In this document: one piece after another, positions 1 to 7,631 of the stretch
Layout of the letters: every line of letters begins with the position of its first letter
Numbering within the stretch: the stretch's first letter is position 1
DNA from: Pseudomonadota bacterium
GTDB taxonomy: Bacteria; Myxococcota_A; Polyangia; Polyangiales; Polyangiaceae
Direction of reading: 5' to 3'
NCBI GenBank assembly: GCA_023432025.1
Contig: JAEYVE010000085.1
Span: 1-8,464 of the forward strand
DNA length: 8,464 nucleotides
Made by a program: the position numbers and the translations under genes
Notes under the pieces: generated by a model
The model's database searches: none
What the model saw: the letters and a program-made list of their open reading frames with translations, nothing else
What the model was told of the DNA's origin: nothing

Positions 1-106
1 GGCCAAAGGCGCGTGCCGCTTCGAGACACGCGTCGTCGCCCGCGACTCCGACGCTCGGGGCCGCCTCTTGGCGGGCCCCGGCCCGGATGCTGAAATCGGT
101 GTGGCC

Positions 107-1423
107 ATGCCCAAGGTGCCCCTCGGACGATTGCGACGCGCTCTCCACGTCGCACGGGTCGGGGCGCAGAGCTCTGCCGCGCTGCTCTTGTCGCGCGGAA
201 CGGAGAGGGCCGCAGAACACGCTGCTGAGGTGCTGGGGAACCTACGGGGCTTGGCGGCCAAGGTCGGCCAAACTGCAAGCTACGTCGACGGCCTGATCCC
301 ACCCGAGCAGCGAGCGGTCTTCGAGAAGGCGCTGGGACAGTTGCAGCGTTCGACGCCCACCTCCGATGCGCACGCCATAAAGCGCGTGCTTGAGGCCGAG
401 CTCGGCGGGAACGCCGAGGACCTGTTCGCCGCTTGGGATCCCGTCCCCGTCGCGAGCGCTTCGATTGGGCAGGTGCACCACGCTCGCCTCGTCGACGGAC
501 GAGAGGTCGCCGTCAAGGTGCAGCACCTGGGCATCGAGCGGGCCATCGAGAGCGACTTGGCGAACGTCGCGCTCCTGGAAAGCGTGCTCACTCTCGCAGG
601 CCCCCGCGGACTGGATCCGACAGCGCTCCTCGACGAAGTGGCGCGGCGCTTCCGCGAAGAGCTCGACTACGAGCTCGAAGCGCACCACCAAGAAACGTTT
701 CGGGCCCTCCACGAAGGTCACGAAAAAATCCGTGTTCCGAGCGTGGTGCGCGAGCGCTCCAGCCGGCGCGTGCTCACGAGCGAGTGGGCCACGGGCAAGA
801 GCTTGGACGACGTCGTCGACCTGCCGGCGGAGCTCCGACGCTCGTACGCGGAGGTGCTTTGGCGCTTCGTGTTTCGAGGCAATCTGGTCGGAGGCCGCTT
901 CAACGCCGATCCACACCCGGGCAACTACCTGTTTCACGACGACGGCAGCGTGACATTCTTGGACTTCGGCTGTGTGCAGCCCATTCCACCGAACGCGCGG
1001 CGCACCTCGGTGGCGATGCACCGCGCTGCCGTGGAGCGCGACGAGCCCGCCTTTGCGCGCGCCGTCGAAGAGCTCCTGGGCACACGCGGCGGACGTTATG
1101 GACAAGCCGTGGTTCGCTACGTGCGCCGCTGCTTCGAGCCGATGTTTTCGGCGGAGTTCGAGGTGACCCGCGACTACGCCGCCTCGCTGGTGACCGACGC
1201 TCGCGAGCTACGCTCGGAAATGTTCGCCAAGGACGGCAGCTTCGTCACGCCGCCACCGCACCTGGCCCTGATGAACCGACTACAGTTCGGCTTTTACTCG
1301 GTGCTCGCGCGCCTGCACGTCACCGTGGACTACGCGTCCGTGGAGCGCGCCTTCTTGGATGAAGCGGAAGCGAGCCTCGAACGAGCCGAAGCCGTCTCCG
1401 CGCCGCGCTGCGCGGCGGAGTGA
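107..1423 (+). CDS. ABC1/UbiB (AarF) family atypical protein kinase-like protein
   Basis: This is a UbiB/ABC1-family atypical kinase of 438 residues from the ATG at 107. Family hallmarks appear in order: the KxGQ motif (KVGQ, residues 52-55); the alanine-rich loop that replaces the glycine loop of normal kinases (ASIGQVH, 118-124); the ATP-site lysine in VAVK (K137); the ExD-type segment EELDY (184-188); the catalytic-loop signature NADPHPGN (266-273); and the metal-binding DFG (286-288). In characterised members (UbiB, Coq8) the family supports ubiquinone biosynthesis through ATPase activity; the substrate here is unknown. I see no C-terminal membrane segments such as E. coli UbiB has, so this copy looks soluble. 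The start is uncertain. A TTG at 68 and a GTG at 101 are in the same frame, the frame is open back to base 2, and no clear ribosome site precedes any of them. ATG 107 was chosen because the sequence from MPKVPLGRLRRAL onward resembles the usual family N-terminus. It converges on fabF. Confidence 0.93.
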   Translation: MPKVPLGRLRRALHVARVGAQSSAALLLSRGTERAAEHAAEVLGNLRGLAAKVGQTASYVDGLIPPEQRAVFEKALGQLQRSTPTSDAHAIKRVLEAELGGNAEDLFAAWDPVPVASASIGQVHHARLVDGREVAVKVQHLGIERAIESDLANVALLESVLTLAGPRGLDPTALLDEVARRFREELDYELEAHHQETFRALHEGHEKIRVPSVVRERSSRRVLTSEWATGKSLDDVVDLPAELRRSYAEVLWRFVFRGNLVGGRFNADPHPGNYLFHDDGSVTFLDFGCVQPIPPNARRTSVAMHRAAVERDEPAFARAVEELLGTRGGRYGQAVVRYVRRCFEPMFSAEFEVTRDYAASLVTDARELRSEMFAKDGSFVTPPPHLALMNRLQFGFYSVLARLHVTVDYASVERAFLDEAEASLERAEAVSAPRCAAE

Positions 1424-1440
1424 CGGGACGGGCTCCGCCG
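1413..1440 (+). terminator. Terminator-like inverted repeat across the ABC1 kinase gene stop codon
   Basis: CGGCGGAG (1413-1420) is perfectly complementary to CTCCGCCG (1433-1440), with a 12-base loop that holds the TGA stop. A competing hairpin pairs 1396-1407 with 1411-1420 (5+5 bp with a CG bulge), so the two are mutually exclusive. No T-tract follows. It may slow or end transcription between the convergent genes, but stems of this size also arise by chance in GC-rich DNA. Confidence 0.3.
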
Positions 1441-1494
1441 TAGCGCGGGAGCGGACGGACGCCGACTCTCGCCGATGCCCCCAGAAAGTGCGCT

Positions 1495-1563
1495 GCGCCC
1501 GAACGGTGCGGCGCCCGGACGGTGCGGCGCCCGGACGGTGCGGCGCCCGGCCCGGACGGTGCG
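1495..1563. repeat. 16-bp tandem repeat, four copies
   Basis: Four head-to-tail copies of the unit GCGCCCGGACGGTGCG lie between the convergent ABC1 kinase and fabF genes. Copy 1 (1495-1510) has one A for G change. Copies 2 (1511-1526) and 3 (1527-1542) are identical. Copy 4 (1543-1563) carries an internal duplication of CCCGG, making it 21 bp. Each unit can fold on the + strand as GCGCC/GGTGC with one G-U pair and a five-base loop. The array ends three bases before the fabF stop codon. It may be a slippage-prone mini-satellite or act in transcription termination. Confidence 0.85.
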
Positions 1564-1566
1564 GCC

Positions 1567-2805
1567 TCACACGCTACGGAACACGAGCGTTGCATTGGTG
1601 CCACCGAAGCCGAACGAGTTGTTCATGACGGCGGAGCAGCGCTTTTCCTGAGCGCCCGACGACACCAGGTTCAAACCCTGAGTTTCCTCGATGGGGTCTT
1701 CCAGGTTGATGGTGGGCGGCAAGACACCACGCTTCAGCGCCAAAATGCTGAGCACGCTCTCGAGCGCGCCCGCGGCCCCCAAGAGGTGACCGGTCATGGA
1801 CTTCGTGCTCGAGATGGCGAGATCCGAAGTGGCGTGCGCGCCGAACACGGCGCGCGCCGCGAGCAGCTCGTTGATGTCACCGATGCCCGTCGAGGTAGCG
1901 TGCGCGTTGACGTAGCCGATGTCGGAAGGGTTCAAACCGGCGTTTCGAAGCGCCATTTTCATGGCGCGCTGCGCGCCTTCGCCCTCGGGCGCCGGGGACG
2001 TCATGTGATAGGCGTCGGCGGTCGTGCCGTAGCCGACGACCTCGGCGAGGATGTTTGCCCCGCGCTTTTTGGCCGCCTCGTACTCCTCCAGCATGACCAT
2101 GCCGGAGCCTTCGGCGATGACGAAGCCGTCGCGCCCCTTGTCCCACGGACGGCTGGCGCGCGCTGGCTCGTCGTTGCGCGTGGACAGCGCTCGCATTTGC
2201 GCGAACCCCGCCACACACAGGCCGGTAATGGTGGCTTCGGCGCCGCCTGCCAGACAGGCGTCCAGCTCACCGAGGCGAATGGCCCGCACCGCCTCGCCAA
2301 TGGCGTGCGCTCCGGACGCGCACGCGCTGGTCGTCGTGAAGCTCGACCCCCGAAAGCCGTAGCGCATGCTCAGCTGCCCGGGCGCCAAGTTCGAAATGCA
2401 CGCGGGGATGAAGTACGGCGACACCCGCCGCGAGCCTTTCTCGATCAGCGTGCGCGCCATTTCCTCGATGAGCGGCAAGCCACCCAGACCGACGCCGATG
2501 ATGGTGCCCACCATCTCGCGCTGCTCGTCATTGGGCTCGAACCCGGAGGACTTGATGGCCTCGTCCGCCGCGGCAATGGCGTAGTGAATGAAGGTGTCGG
2601 ACTCCCGAACCCTCTTCTTTTCGATGTAGCTCGTGACCTCGAAGCCCTTCGCTTCGCCGGCGATGCGCACGGCGTAGTCAGCGGGGTCGAAGCGTGTGAT
2701 GGGCGCAATGCCGCTGGTTCCCGACAGGATGTTCTTCCAGGTCGTCTCGACGTCCAGACCACAGGGAGAAATCGCTCCGAGACCCGTCACTACAACTCTG
2801 CGCAT
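1567..2805 (-). CDS. fabF: Beta-ketoacyl-ACP synthase II (KAS II, FabF)
   Basis: FabF catalyses the decarboxylative Claisen condensation of malonyl-ACP with acyl-ACP in cytosolic fatty-acid elongation. The protein has 412 residues from the ATG at 2805, close to the 413 of E. coli FabF. The thiolase-fold signatures are intact: the nucleophile cysteine in TSACASGAH (C162), the first catalytic histidine in NAHATST (H302), the lysine and second histidine in STKSMTGHLLGAAG (K335, H340), and a C-terminal NNSFGFGGTNA loop. The Cys-His-His set distinguishes it from KAS III (Cys-His-Asn). A GTG at 2826 is in frame, but the ATG at 2805 sits 8 bases after a clean AGGAG and gives the usual N-terminus MRRVVVTGLG. 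No acpP, fabG or fabD is beside it, so it appears to be a stand-alone fabF, transcribed away from the kinase gene. A secondary-metabolism paralogue cannot be fully excluded, but the protein looks like housekeeping FabF. Confidence 0.96.
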   Translation of the reverse strand: MRRVVVTGLGAISPCGLDVETTWKNILSGTSGIAPITRFDPADYAVRIAGEAKGFEVTSYIEKKRVRESDTFIHYAIAAADEAIKSSGFEPNDEQREMVGTIIGVGLGGLPLIEEMARTLIEKGSRRVSPYFIPACISNLAPGQLSMRYGFRGSSFTTTSACASGAHAIGEAVRAIRLGELDACLAGGAEATITGLCVAGFAQMRALSTRNDEPARASRPWDKGRDGFVIAEGSGMVMLEEYEAAKKRGANILAEVVGYGTTADAYHMTSPAPEGEGAQRAMKMALRNAGLNPSDIGYVNAHATSTGIGDINELLAARAVFGAHATSDLAISSTKSMTGHLLGAAGALESVLSILALKRGVLPPTINLEDPIEETQGLNLVSSGAQEKRCSAVMNNSFGFGGTNATLVFRSV

Positions 2806-2813
2806 GCTGTGTT

Positions 2814-2818
2814 CTCCT
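2814..2818 (-). promoter_or_regulatory. Ribosome binding site of fabF
   Basis: AGGAG on the minus strand lies 8 bases before the ATG at 2805. It decides the start in favour of 2805 over the in-frame GTG at 2826, which lies upstream of this site. Confidence 0.8.
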
Positions 2819-2919
2819 GGCGGCACTCGTTACCGCCCGTGCCCCCACCCGTAAAGTGTGGATCTTTCAAGAAATGGGCTCACCGGGCGCCTCGCTCGGG
2901 CCGCCTTTGCCGGCGCCAT

Positions 2920-2969
2920 CGCCGTTCGGCCCGTCGCCGTGGGCCCCTCGAGCATAGAGCCGAACGGCG
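2920..2969. repeat. 11-bp perfect inverted repeat in the fabF/kinase spacer
   Basis: CGCCGTTCGGC (2920-2930) is the exact reverse complement of GCCGAACGGCG (2959-2969), with 28 bases between. It lies about 115-165 bases upstream of the fabF start and about 190 bases upstream of the kinase start. It could be a paired operator or a stem-loop. The sequence alone does not tell which. Confidence 0.5.
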
Positions 2970-3158
2970 CTTCGGCCATCCCGGGCGCCCCCCCCGCGAA
3001 GACAGAACCGGCAGAGCCGCGCCGCGGCAGCAGCCCCCGAATGACGCATGGTTCATCGCCTCGGGATTCACGGTTTTTCTGGGGTTCCAGCGCGGTCCAA
3101 GCCGCCCTCCAGCCGATCACTTGGGTGCGCCGCGTCAGGAGTGATATGGCGTAGCGAG

Positions 3159-4250
3159 ATGAGTCGCGTCCAAAATGCCTCCCAAGCTCCCGGCGAAGCC
3201 GTGCAGGGTGGCCCGCCGCCGCCGCCGCGGTCGCGCATCCAGAGGCGCCCCTCCACGTACGATTTCAGGCTTCGCTCCGACGAGCGAGCCGGGCGGCTGC
3301 TCGGCGGGCGTTACCGCATCGAGGGGTTCTTGGCGAAGGGCGGCACCTCGGAGGTGTTCCTCGCTCAGGACACCATCGGAAGAGAGCTCGTCGTCATCAA
3401 GCAGCTGTTTTCGGAGGCCGCCGCGCACCCCGAGCTGCGCGCACGCTTCTTGAGTGAGGCGCAGGTGACGCAGGGCATCGAGCACAAGGCCGTGGTGCGG
3501 GTGCTCGGCGTGGAAGAGCCGGCGGACGAACCGCCTTTCATGATTCTGGAGGCGCTGCGCGGCGAGTCGCTGGGTGACTACCTGCGCCGCAACGGCGTCA
3601 TGTCCCAAGACTTGGGCCTCGTTCTCTTGCGCCAAGCCGCGGCTGCGCTCGCCGCAGCGCACGAAACCGGCATCGTGCACCGCGACGTGAAGCCGGACAA
3701 TTTTTTCCTGCTCGGTCAGCGCGACTGCCCGGTGGGGCTCAAGCTCATCGACTTCGGGATGGCGCGCCTCGAGACCGAAGAAACGACGGAGGACTCGACG
3801 AGCGTGCTCGGCACCGCGCAGTACATGGCGCCCGAGCAAATCTTGGTCGAACCCGTGGACGCACGCGCGGACGTGTACGGCTTCGGCGTCGTCATGTTTC
3901 GCATGTTCACCGGCCATTTGCCGTTCGAAGCGGGCGGCCCCAAGGAGCTCTTGCTGCACCAGCTGTTCTCGCCGGTGCCGCCGCCCTCGTGGCTCGCCGA
4001 AGATCTGGATCCACGGCTCGAGCGAATCATTTTGCGCGCTACGGCCAAGCATCCAGACAACCGCTTTGGTTCCATGCACGAGCTCTTGGAGGCGCTGAAC
4101 GCGGTCATCGGCCTCGGCCCCGAAACGCCCGCACCTCCTCCGGTCCACCTGCCCGACGTGTATGCGCCCACCACGGCGCGTGGGCATCGCGTGGCGCGCC
4201 ACCTGGCCAAGGACTTCGGGCCTTACGCGGTCACCTCCGTGCTCGACTGA
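3159..4250 (+). CDS. Hanks-type serine/threonine protein kinase, soluble
   Basis: This is a eukaryotic-type Ser/Thr kinase of 363 residues from the ATG at 3159. After a proline-rich N-terminal stretch (around residues 18-24), the kinase domain runs from about residue 52 to 315. Visible motifs are the ATP-loop segment LAKGGTSEVF (58-67), the lysine in VVIKQL (K81), a candidate helix-C glutamate (E100), the catalytic loop HRDVKPDN (174-181, catalytic D176), DFG (198-200), a Ser/Thr-rich activation segment, and APE (224-226). The RD-type catalytic loop suggests activation-loop phosphorylation. The glycine loop is degenerate: the first and third glycines of GxGxxG are Ala and Ser. There is no transmembrane segment or sensor domain, only a tail of about 50 residues, so it is probably cytosolic. 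The frame is open from 3048, but codons upstream of 3159 lack coding bias. The ATG at 3159 lacks a well-spaced Shine-Dalgarno, since AGGAG lies 17 bases away. The substrate is unknown. Confidence 0.94.
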   Translation: MSRVQNASQAPGEAVQGGPPPPPRSRIQRRPSTYDFRLRSDERAGRLLGGRYRIEGFLAKGGTSEVFLAQDTIGRELVVIKQLFSEAAAHPELRARFLSEAQVTQGIEHKAVVRVLGVEEPADEPPFMILEALRGESLGDYLRRNGVMSQDLGLVLLRQAAAALAAAHETGIVHRDVKPDNFFLLGQRDCPVGLKLIDFGMARLETEETTEDSTSVLGTAQYMAPEQILVEPVDARADVYGFGVVMFRMFTGHLPFEAGGPKELLLHQLFSPVPPPSWLAEDLDPRLERIILRATAKHPDNRFGSMHELLEALNAVIGLGPETPAPPPVHLPDVYAPTTARGHRVARHLAKDFGPYAVTSVLD

Positions 4251-4259
4251 GCAACGAAC

Positions 4260-4277
4260 GCGCGGCGCGCCCCGCGC
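4260..4277 (+). terminator. Short GC hairpin downstream of the Ser/Thr kinase gene
   Basis: GCGCGG (4260-4265) pairs with CCGCGC (4272-4277) around a six-base loop, 9 bases after the kinase stop codon. There is no T-tract. In such GC-rich sequence a 6-bp stem is weak evidence, so treat it as a possible transcription end or 3' stabiliser only. Confidence 0.25.
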
Positions 4278-4368
4278 CCGAGCACGTAGAAATCTTGAAT
4301 CCCGCGCGCAGATGCTTCGTAGTGTGGGCATGACGCCTCCTACGGTGCGCCTTTCGGGCCTCTCTTCC

Positions 4369-4899
4369 ATGACTCGCGCGGCTGCGCTCCTCGTCGCAAG
4401 CTCCGCGCTCGCGCTCACGACGGCTGGCGTCGGCTGCGGCTCGCCGCAGATGCCGGCCGAGTCTCCCGAGAGCACGAGCAACAAGCCCACGGAAGGGCCC
4501 ATCGCCGACGCCGAAGAGCCTGCTCCCGCCGTCGTTCGGCCGGAAAAGCCCTTCACCGAAATGAAGCACGGCGAGCAGATCGCCTACATGAAAAACGTCG
4601 TCATGCCGGCCATGGCCAAGAGCTTTCGCGACGTGGCTCCCGACGTTTTCGCCACCATGAATTGCGCCACGTGCCACGGCAGCGGCGCCAAGAACGGCTC
4701 CTTCAAAATGCCGAGCCCCGATCTTCCGGCGCTCGACGCCACGGACGGCTTCGCCGTACACATGAAGGAGACGCCCGCGGTGACGAAGTTCATGATGGAG
4801 AAGGTCGTGCCCGACATGGCGACCTTGCTCGGCGAAGAGCCGTTCAATCCGCAAACGGGTCAAGGCTTCGGCTGCTTCGACTGTCACACCAAGAAGTGA
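4369..4899 (+). CDS. Putative lipoprotein c-type cytochrome with two CXXCH motifs
   Basis: The protein has 176 residues from the ATG at 4369. Residues 1-22 look like a lipoprotein signal peptide: one Arg after the Met, then an Ala/Leu-rich core, then Cys23 followed by a Ser/Pro/Glu-rich linker. The residues just before Cys23 (GVG) are a non-ideal lipobox. The mature part carries CATCH (99-103) and, four residues from its end, CFDCH (169-173). These would bind two covalent c-type hemes. Several Met residues between them (142, 143, 150) could be axial ligands. The arrangement, with a CXXCH, a Met-containing helix and a terminal CXXCH, loosely recalls the photosynthetic-reaction-centre cytochrome-like family found in non-phototrophs; I am not sure of that assignment. 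The likely role is electron transfer on the periplasmic side of a membrane. In-frame ATGs at 4312 and 4330 are alternative starts. I prefer 4369 because it gives a compact signal peptide and because third-position G/C is poor before it. Confidence 0.8.
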   Translation: MTRAAALLVASSALALTTAGVGCGSPQMPAESPESTSNKPTEGPIADAEEPAPAVVRPEKPFTEMKHGEQIAYMKNVVMPAMAKSFRDVAPDVFATMNCATCHGSGAKNGSFKMPSPDLPALDATDGFAVHMKETPAVTKFMMEKVVPDMATLLGEEPFNPQTGQGFGCFDCHTKK

Positions 4900-4920
4900 G
4901 CCAAAGAGCAGAGCGCTCTC

Positions 4921-4960
4921 ACGGAGCGCGTCGAGATCCCGTTCGGCGGCCGCGCTCCGT
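4921..4960 (+). terminator. Terminator-like 10-bp inverted repeat after the cytochrome gene
   Basis: ACGGAGCGCG (4921-4930) is the exact reverse complement of CGCGCTCCGT (4951-4960), with a 20-base loop, starting 22 bases after the cytochrome stop codon. A smaller palindrome, AGAGCGCTCT (4910-4919), lies just before it. No T-tract follows, so it is not a textbook intrinsic terminator. Its position at a gene end and the perfect stem support a transcription-ending or 3'-protecting role. Confidence 0.5.
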
Positions 4961-4988
4961 CAAGACTCACGCACCCGAACACTAAAAT
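4960..4988 (+). promoter_or_regulatory. Weak sigma-70-like promoter candidate upstream of mdh
   Basis: TAAAAT (4983-4988) matches the TATAAT -10 consensus at five of six positions and lies in one of the few AT-rich spots here. The hexamer 17 bases upstream, TCAAGA (4960-4965), matches TTGACA at only three of six. If real, the mdh transcript would have a leader of about 380 bases. Confidence 0.2.
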
Positions 4989-5371
4989 CTCCCGCTTCCA
5001 CGAGGACCGATGACGACCGCAGGTAAAAACGCCTGCGCTAGCTCAGTTCGGTTTGCGCTTGGCGTCGGGTTGTTCTACTCGCGTCCCGCGGTTCTTGGTT
5101 CTCCCACGCACGGGCGGGCGCGTCCGCGGGTCGCTTCCGTGCGCTTCTGCACGCGATTTGTCGCCATTTTCGGCCAATCGCAGCGGGAAACCGAAAGTCG
5201 TGTCTACATTTCCAGAACGCTGCCTTGGGGGGACGAGTCTCCCCTCCGGGCCGGGCCTCCGCGCCCTCCTTCGATTCCTCGTTCGGTCTCGGTCCTCTCC
5301 GGATCGCGGACACGCCGCGCAGCCGACCATGGCGCCGAGCCGCACGAAACCAACAACACGGGATGCCAGAA

Positions 5372-6310
5372 ATGACGCGCAAGAAGATTGGTCTGATTGG
5401 AGCCGGCAACATTGGTGGCGAGCTCGCCAACCTCGCAGTGACGAAGCAGCTCGGTGACGTCGTGCTGTTCGACATTCCCGCAAAGGAAGAGTTCGCCAAG
5501 GGCAAGGCCCTCGACCTCGAGCAGGCCTCCACACAGAGCGGCGCCGACTCCAAGGTCATCGGCTCGTCGAACTGGGAGGATCTCGCGGGCGCCGACGTGC
5601 TCATCATCACGGCGGGCGTGCCGCGCAAGCCCGGCCAGTCGCGCGACGACCTCGTCGGCATCAACCTCCCCATCATTCAGAACGTCGCCGACAACGCGAA
5701 GAAGTTCTGTCCGGACGCCTTCAGCATCATCGTCTCGAACCCGCTGGACGCGATGGTCTACGAGTACCAGCGCCGCGCCGGCTTCGACAAAGCCAAGGTC
5801 GCGGGCATGGCCGGCGTGCTCGACAGCGCGCGCTTCAGCCTGTTCCTCGCTCGTGAGGCGGGTGTGAGCGTCAAGGACGTGCGCGCCATGGTGCTCGGTG
5901 GCCACGGCGACGACATGGTGCCGGTGCTTTCGGCCACGACCATCAACGGCTTGCCCGTCTCGCAGTTCATTGCCCAGGACAAGCTGGACGCCATCGTCGC
6001 CCGCACCCGCGTCGGCGGCGGCGAAATCGTGAAGTTGATGGGCACCAGCGCGTACTACGCGCCCGCCGCCAGCGCCATCACCATGGCCGAGGCGTACTTG
6101 AACGACGAAAAGCGCGTGCTGCCGGCCGCCGCCTACCTGGAGGGCCAGTACGGCTACAAGGACTTCTTCATGGGCGTCCCGGTCGTCATCGGCGCCGGCG
6201 GCGTCGAGAAGATCATCGAGCTTCCGCTCACCGAAAGCGAAAAGGCCGCGCTCGAAAAGAGCGTCGCCTCCGTGAAGTCGGTCGTCGACGTCGTCAAGGC
6301 CAAGGGCTGA
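5372..6310 (+). CDS. mdh: Malate dehydrogenase, NAD-dependent (LDH-like type)
   Basis: This enzyme oxidises malate to oxaloacetate with NAD+ in the cytosolic TCA cycle. The protein has 312 residues. The Rossmann motif GAGNIG (11-15 region, near the N-terminus) is followed by D34, the acidic residue that selects NAD over NADP. The mobile loop GVPRKPGQSRDD places Arg at residue 85, where lactate dehydrogenases have Gln, which marks malate specificity; R91 is the second loop arginine. N123 (VSNPLD), D151 and R154 (VLDSARF) and the catalytic H178 (GGHGDD) complete the active site. Length and motifs match the LDH-like malate dehydrogenases. The ATG at 5372 is preceded by GGGA at 8 bases and gives the usual MTRKKIGLIGAG N-terminus. 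ATG 5363, three codons upstream, is the alternative; the open frame back to 5225 is not coding-like. sucC follows after 5 bases, so the two are very likely cotranscribed. Confidence 0.97.
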   Translation: MTRKKIGLIGAGNIGGELANLAVTKQLGDVVLFDIPAKEEFAKGKALDLEQASTQSGADSKVIGSSNWEDLAGADVLIITAGVPRKPGQSRDDLVGINLPIIQNVADNAKKFCPDAFSIIVSNPLDAMVYEYQRRAGFDKAKVAGMAGVLDSARFSLFLAREAGVSVKDVRAMVLGGHGDDMVPVLSATTINGLPVSQFIAQDKLDAIVARTRVGGGEIVKLMGTSAYYAPAASAITMAEAYLNDEKRVLPAAAYLEGQYGYKDFFMGVPVVIGAGGVEKIIELPLTESEKAALEKSVASVKSVVDVVKAKG

Positions 6311-6315
6311 TCGAG

Positions 6316-7509
<1,194 letters not shown>

Positions 7510-7511
7510 AT

Positions 7512-7548
7512 CACGCTTCCCCCCACCTCGGGTGGGGGGAGAAGCGTG
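7512..7548 (+). terminator. Strong GC hairpin right after sucC (attenuator or terminator-like)
   Basis: CACGCTTCCCCCCACC (7512-7527) pairs with 7531-7548, giving a 16-bp stem with a TCG loop and a two-base AG bulge (7540-7541). It starts 2 bases after the sucC stop and is followed by TTTC, a short and imperfect T-tract. It is the most stable-looking stem in the window. It could end part of the transcription between sucC and sucD, or protect the mdh-sucC mRNA 3' end. Confidence 0.65.
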
Positions 7549-7591
7549 TTTCAAGAGCCCCCCAACTCTGCTCCTCTTCTTCGTTTTCTCC

Positions 7592-7629
7592 GAGGGTCTG
7601 TCCCAGACCCTCCCCCGCCCGGGGCGGGG
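7592..7629 (+). repeat. Two back-to-back hairpins in the sucC-sucD spacer
   Basis: The first is a perfect 9-bp stem, 7592-7600 with 7604-7612, loop TCC. It is followed directly by a 7-bp stem, 7613-7619 with 7623-7629, loop CGG. No T-tract follows. The abutting stems suggest a REP-like element or a transcription attenuator. Confidence 0.6.
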
Positions 7630-7631
7630 CC

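Larger units (their letters stand above)
2806..3158. other. Intergenic region between divergent fabF and Ser/Thr kinase genes
   Basis: This 353-bp spacer must carry the promoters of both divergent genes. Open frames crossing it show no third-position G/C preference and give low-complexity, arginine/proline-rich translations, so I call no gene. It contains the fabF ribosome site, an 11-bp inverted repeat (2920-2930 with 2959-2969), and an AGGAG followed by a two-codon ORF just before the kinase start. I could not identify a convincing -35/-10 pair on either strand. Confidence 0.6.
4900..5371 (+). other. Long gene-free leader upstream of mdh with small hairpins
   Basis: These 472 bases contain no gene I can support. 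A 121-codon frame starting at ATG 5010 runs into the mdh start, but it lacks coding codon bias and resembles nothing I recognise. Besides the inverted repeat at 4921-4960 there are two compact hairpins: CGCAGG/CCTGCG (5018-5023 with 5032-5037, loop TAAAAACG), and GGGGGGA/TCTCCCC (5227-5233 with 5238-5244, one G-U pair, CGAG loop). The mdh promoter should lie in this stretch. I do not recognise a known riboswitch or tRNA. Confidence 0.5.

Noticed and set aside
2840..2870. Minus-strand TTGAAA (2870-2865) as a fabF -35 box, including a heat-shock-like CTTGAAA
   Set aside because: No acceptable -10 sequence occurs at 16-18 bases, and no CCCCAT-type heat-shock -10 is present.
1522..3144. A 540-codon + strand frame opposite fabF
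   Set aside because: It is antisense to a complete fabF with all catalytic residues, and its translation shows no known domain.
3135..4556. A 473-codon minus-strand frame opposite the kinase and cytochrome genes
   Set aside because: It is a shadow of the kinase gene in GC-rich DNA. The translation is Arg/His/Glu-rich with no recognisable motif, while the + strand carries full kinase motifs.
5037..5110. tRNA-like stretch with a TAGCTCAGTTCGG D-arm-like sequence
   Set aside because: No matching D-stem partner, anticodon stem or T-arm GGTTCGAATCC-type sequence follows at tRNA spacing.
5186..5215. ECF-sigma-like GGAAAC with TCTACA upstream of mdh
   Set aside because: The spacing of about 11 bases is too short for an ECF-type promoter.
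5010..5375. A 121-codon + strand frame in the mdh leader
   Set aside because: It has no coding codon bias, a poorly spaced ribosome site, a low-complexity translation, and it runs over the mdh start.
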